Made by a program: the position numbers and the translations under genes
Assembly (NCBI GenBank): GCA_934454745.1
Contig: CAKSGP010000045.1
Location: 1 to 8,433, forward strand
Source of the DNA: an uncultured Clostridia bacterium
GTDB lineage: Bacteria; Bacillota; Clostridia; UBA1381
Direction: 5' to 3'
DNA length: 8,433 nucleotides
Shown: in pieces, positions 6,372 through 8,433 of the stretch
Position numbering within the stretch: the stretch's first letter is position 1
Layout of the letters: each line of letters opens with the position of its first letter
The notes under the pieces: model-generated
What the model was told of the DNA's origin: nothing
Seen by the model: only the letters and a program-made list of their open reading frames with translations
The model's database searches: none

Positions 6372-6874
6372 ACATCGTTCTTACCGGATTTATGGCATCG
6401 GGAAAAACACAAATTTCAAAGGAGTTAGCAAAGCTTTTGGGATATAAATTAATAGATACTGACGAGGTAATCGAAAAAGAAAAAAATATGTCAATTAATG
6501 ATATATTTCAGACCGAGGGTGAAGCTGGATTTAGAAAAATAGAGCATAGTGTGGTATGCCGCGTTTCAAAGCTTTCAGACACTGTTATTTCAACAGGCGG
6601 AGGGGTTGTTTTAAATCCGAAGAATATTACAGCACTCCGTCAAGGCGGAGTTATTGTAAGTCTTGCTCCAAGCTTTGATGTCATAATAGAAAGACTTGGA
6701 GAGGCTCGTGATACCCGTCCGCTTCTAAAGGATAGTGACCTTGATAGCATCAAAAAGCGTTTTAATGACAGACTGCCTTATTATGATAATTGCGATTTTA
6801 AAATTGAAGTTTCAAACGATTATACTCCAAAGCATTATGCTGAGGAGATTGCAAAAATGCTAAAACTCATTTAA
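6368..6874 (+). CDS. aroK: Shikimate kinase
   Basis: Shikimate kinase phosphorylates shikimate to shikimate 3-phosphate with ATP, the step directly after AroE. The 168-residue length is typical. Walker A is GFMASGKT (7-14). The D-x-D motif is DTD (30-32), with Asp32 the likely magnesium ligand. Shikimate contacts are expected from GFRKIE (54-59, Arg56) and from STGGG (75-79), the glycine-rich substrate loop. The lid has RDTRPLL (114-120, Arg117), and RLPYY (135-139) supplies the later conserved Arg. The ATG overlaps the aroE stop as ATGA, with AGAGGTG at 6353-6359 as ribosome binding site, so translation is coupled. It is the last gene before a terminator-like hairpin. Confidence 0.96.
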   Translation: MNIVLTGFMASGKTQISKELAKLLGYKLIDTDEVIEKEKNMSINDIFQTEGEAGFRKIEHSVVCRVSKLSDTVISTGGGVVLNPKNITALRQGGVIVSLAPSFDVIIERLGEARDTRPLLKDSDLDSIKKRFNDRLPYYDNCDFKIEVSNDYTPKHYAEEIAKMLKLI

Positions 6875-6890
6875 ATTGAATGAGTTTTTC
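6862..6890 (+). terminator. Probable weak intrinsic terminator after aroK
   Basis: AAAACTCATT (6862-6871) pairs with AATGAGTTTT (6879-6888) and is followed by TTCTCT. The stem includes the last codons of aroK and abuts its TAA stop. Only three pairs are G-C, so termination would be inefficient and some readthrough into rnr is expected. The near-symmetric A and T arms could let it act on both strands. Confidence 0.5.
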
Positions 6891-6925
6891 TCTATTTGGA
6901 AAAGCTAAGTAAAAACGGAGAATTT

Positions 6926-8433
6926 ATGGATAGAAAAGAAAAAATACTTGCATTTATATCAGACGAAAATTATATACCGCTTAAGGAAGAGGAGATTGCG
7001 GTTTTACTTAACGTACCTAAAAGTGATTTGGAGGAGCTTAGAGCAATCCTTGACCAGCTTGTTTTTGAGGGGAAAATATATAAGACAAAGAAAAATAAGT
7101 ATATCGCTACTTCAAAGGATTCTCAGGTATCAGCAGGCACATTAACCTGTAATTCAGCAAAGGGCTTTGGATTTGTAAGATGTGATGATGATGACGGTAA
7201 TGATGTATTTATTCCTATGAGTGGAATGAATGGCGCATATGATCGTGATCGTGTTCTTGTACGCATTGACAAAAAAGAGACCGACAATTCTCACCGAGAG
7301 GGACATATAATTCAAATCCTTGAGCGTGGGAATGAGCAGATTGTAGGAGTGGTAAAAGGTTATAAAAGCGGAAAGTATTCTGTTGTTGCTGACAGACGTG
7401 AATTTTTTGCTGAAGTATTAGTTCCCATAGAAAAAGCAATGAACGCAAAAAAAGGCGACAGAGTTCTTGTTAAAATAGAAAAATATTTGGCTAAATCCCA
7501 ACCCTTTGGTACAGTTTTAGCGGTTTTAGGAAACAGCGACAGCATCACAGGCTGTCTTGACGGATTGTTGCTTTCAAATTCATATTCAAAATCATTTCCT
7601 GAATTTGTTCTTGAGGAATCGGAAATAATTGAAAATACAGTTTCACATAAGGATATACAGGACAGAGAGGATCTGCGTAATCTTGTAACCTTTACCATTG
7701 ACGGAAATGATTCAAGGGATTTTGATGATGCTGTTTCATTAGAAACAAGAGAAAACGGAAATGTTATCTTAGGTGTTCATATAGCAGATGTAACACACTA
7801 TGTTAAAGAGGGATCAAACCTTGATCAAGAAGCCTTAAAACGTGCTACAAGTGTATATTTCCCCCATACTGTGTTGCCAATGCTTCCGCAAAAGCTTTCA
7901 AACGGTATATGTTCCTTAAATCCTCAGGTTGACAGATTGACACTAAGTGTATTTATGGAATTTGACAGCGACGCTAATATGCAATCCCACAGAATAACAG
8001 AATCTGTTATTTGTTCAAATGCACGGATGACTTATGATAATGTTAATAAAATACTTGATGGTGATAAATCATTATGCGATGAGTATAAAAATTTAGTACC
8101 TATACTAAATGATATGAACTCACTATCAATAAAGCTTGCTAAAAAGCGTACAGAGCGCGGAGCCATAGATTTTGATTTCCCTGAGACAAAAATTATATGT
8201 GATGATGATGCAAATCCAATAGAGGTAAAAAAGGAAGAACGCGGTAAGTCACAGTGTATTATAGAGTCCTTTATGCTGGCGGCGAATGAGGTTGTTGCAG
8301 AAACTGCATACTGGTCAGAGCTACCCTTTATTTATCGTGTTCACGAAGCACCGAGCAATGAAAAGCTTACGGAATTTAATAATTTTATTAAAAACTTTGG
8401 ATATTCCATTAAAGTAAAGGTTGATAGTGATAC
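6926..8433 (+). CDS. rnr: Ribonuclease R (partial, 3' end outside window)
   Basis: RNase R is a processive 3'-to-5' exoribonuclease that degrades structured RNA and takes part in RNA and ribosome quality control. The frame is open from the ATG at 6926 to the window edge, giving 502 codons; the family is usually 700-800 residues, so the end of RNB and the C-terminal S1 domain are missing. Domains in order: a winged-helix-like N terminus (about 3-62), cold-shock domain 1 (from about 71, GTLTCNSAKGFGFVRC), cold-shock domain 2 (from about 141, GVVKGYKSGKYSVV) and the RNB catalytic domain (from about 245). The catalytic Asp cluster is TIDGNDSRDFDDAV with Asp259, 265, 267 and 268; Tyr311 in SVYFPHTVLP fits the conserved RNA-stacking Tyr. 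The start has GGAG at 6917-6920. It begins 51 bases after aroK; no smpB or secG is visible. Confidence 0.95.
   Translation, partial: MDRKEKILAFISDENYIPLKEEEIAVLLNVPKSDLEELRAILDQLVFEGKIYKTKKNKYIATSKDSQVSAGTLTCNSAKGFGFVRCDDDDGNDVFIPMSGMNGAYDRDRVLVRIDKKETDNSHREGHIIQILERGNEQIVGVVKGYKSGKYSVVADRREFFAEVLVPIEKAMNAKKGDRVLVKIEKYLAKSQPFGTVLAVLGNSDSITGCLDGLLLSNSYSKSFPEFVLEESEIIENTVSHKDIQDREDLRNLVTFTIDGNDSRDFDDAVSLETRENGNVILGVHIADVTHYVKEGSNLDQEALKRATSVYFPHTVLPMLPQKLSNGICSLNPQVDRLTLSVFMEFDSDANMQSHRITESVICSNARMTYDNVNKILDGDKSLCDEYKNLVPILNDMNSLSIKLAKKRTERGAIDFDFPETKIICDDDANPIEVKKEERGKSQCIIESFMLAANEVVAETAYWSELPFIYRVHEAPSNEKLTEFNNFIKNFGYSIKVKVDSD

Noticed and set aside
6948..7698. Short open frames within the 5' half of rnr (plus 6948-7145; minus 7215-7448 and 7360-7698)
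   Set aside because: The RNase R frame from 6926 is continuous and carries winged-helix, cold-shock and RNB signatures, so the others are shadows.
1..8433. A defence system, mobile element or other new multi-gene system
   Set aside because: No transposase, integrase, nuclease-toxin pair, CRISPR repeat or reverse transcriptase is visible. Genes are mostly housekeeping with uniform composition.

Overview
The window looks like chromosomal DNA from a low-GC, endospore-forming Firmicute, most likely a member of the Clostridia. Reasons: the base composition is clearly AT-rich, start sites carry GGAG-type ribosome binding sites, one promoter is a near-consensus sigma-A type, there is a spoIIP sporulation gene, and the asnS, rarA, aroE, aroK and rnr products have ordinary bacterial sequences. 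No rRNA, tRNA, CRISPR array, insertion sequence or phage gene is visible. Coding density is very high; the longest stretch without a gene is 147 bases (4689-4835).

Layout. (1) Bases 1-2638, plus strand: the 3' end of asnS (asparaginyl-tRNA synthetase), a membrane-anchored TPR protein of unknown function, and rarA (AAA+ replication/recombination ATPase). They are tightly packed: an 18-base gap, then an 8-base overlap. (2) Bases 2639-2757: a short intergenic segment with two inverted repeats. The second is a 14-bp perfect stem with a T-tract that encloses the ribosome binding site and GTG start of the next gene. (3) Bases 2735-3607, plus: a DMT/EamA-family membrane transporter. (4) Bases 3597-4688, minus: spoIIP, convergent with the transporter and overlapping its 3' end by 11 bases. 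(5) Bases 4689-4835: divergent intergenic region with a good sigma-A promoter for the right-hand operon and a weak sigma-E-like candidate for spoIIP. (6) Bases 4836-6874, plus: a CpXC zinc-ribbon protein, aroE (shikimate dehydrogenase) and aroK (shikimate kinase), packed as one operon. (7) Bases 6926 to the window end: the first two thirds or so of rnr (RNase R), cut by the window edge.

How the genes fit together. AroE and AroK catalyse consecutive steps of the shikimate pathway (3-dehydroshikimate to shikimate to shikimate 3-phosphate) and are translationally coupled through an ATGA overlap. The CpXC protein shares their promoter, but its role is unknown. AsnS, RarA and RNase R are housekeeping functions in translation, replication-fork rescue and RNA decay. 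SpoIIP is an engulfment peptidoglycan hydrolase.

I see no clear new multi-gene system. The points most worth a second look are the terminator-like hairpin wrapped around the transporter's translation start, the homopolymer T tracts just after it, the terminator-free convergent overlap with spoIIP, and the two proteins of unknown function embedded in housekeeping operons.
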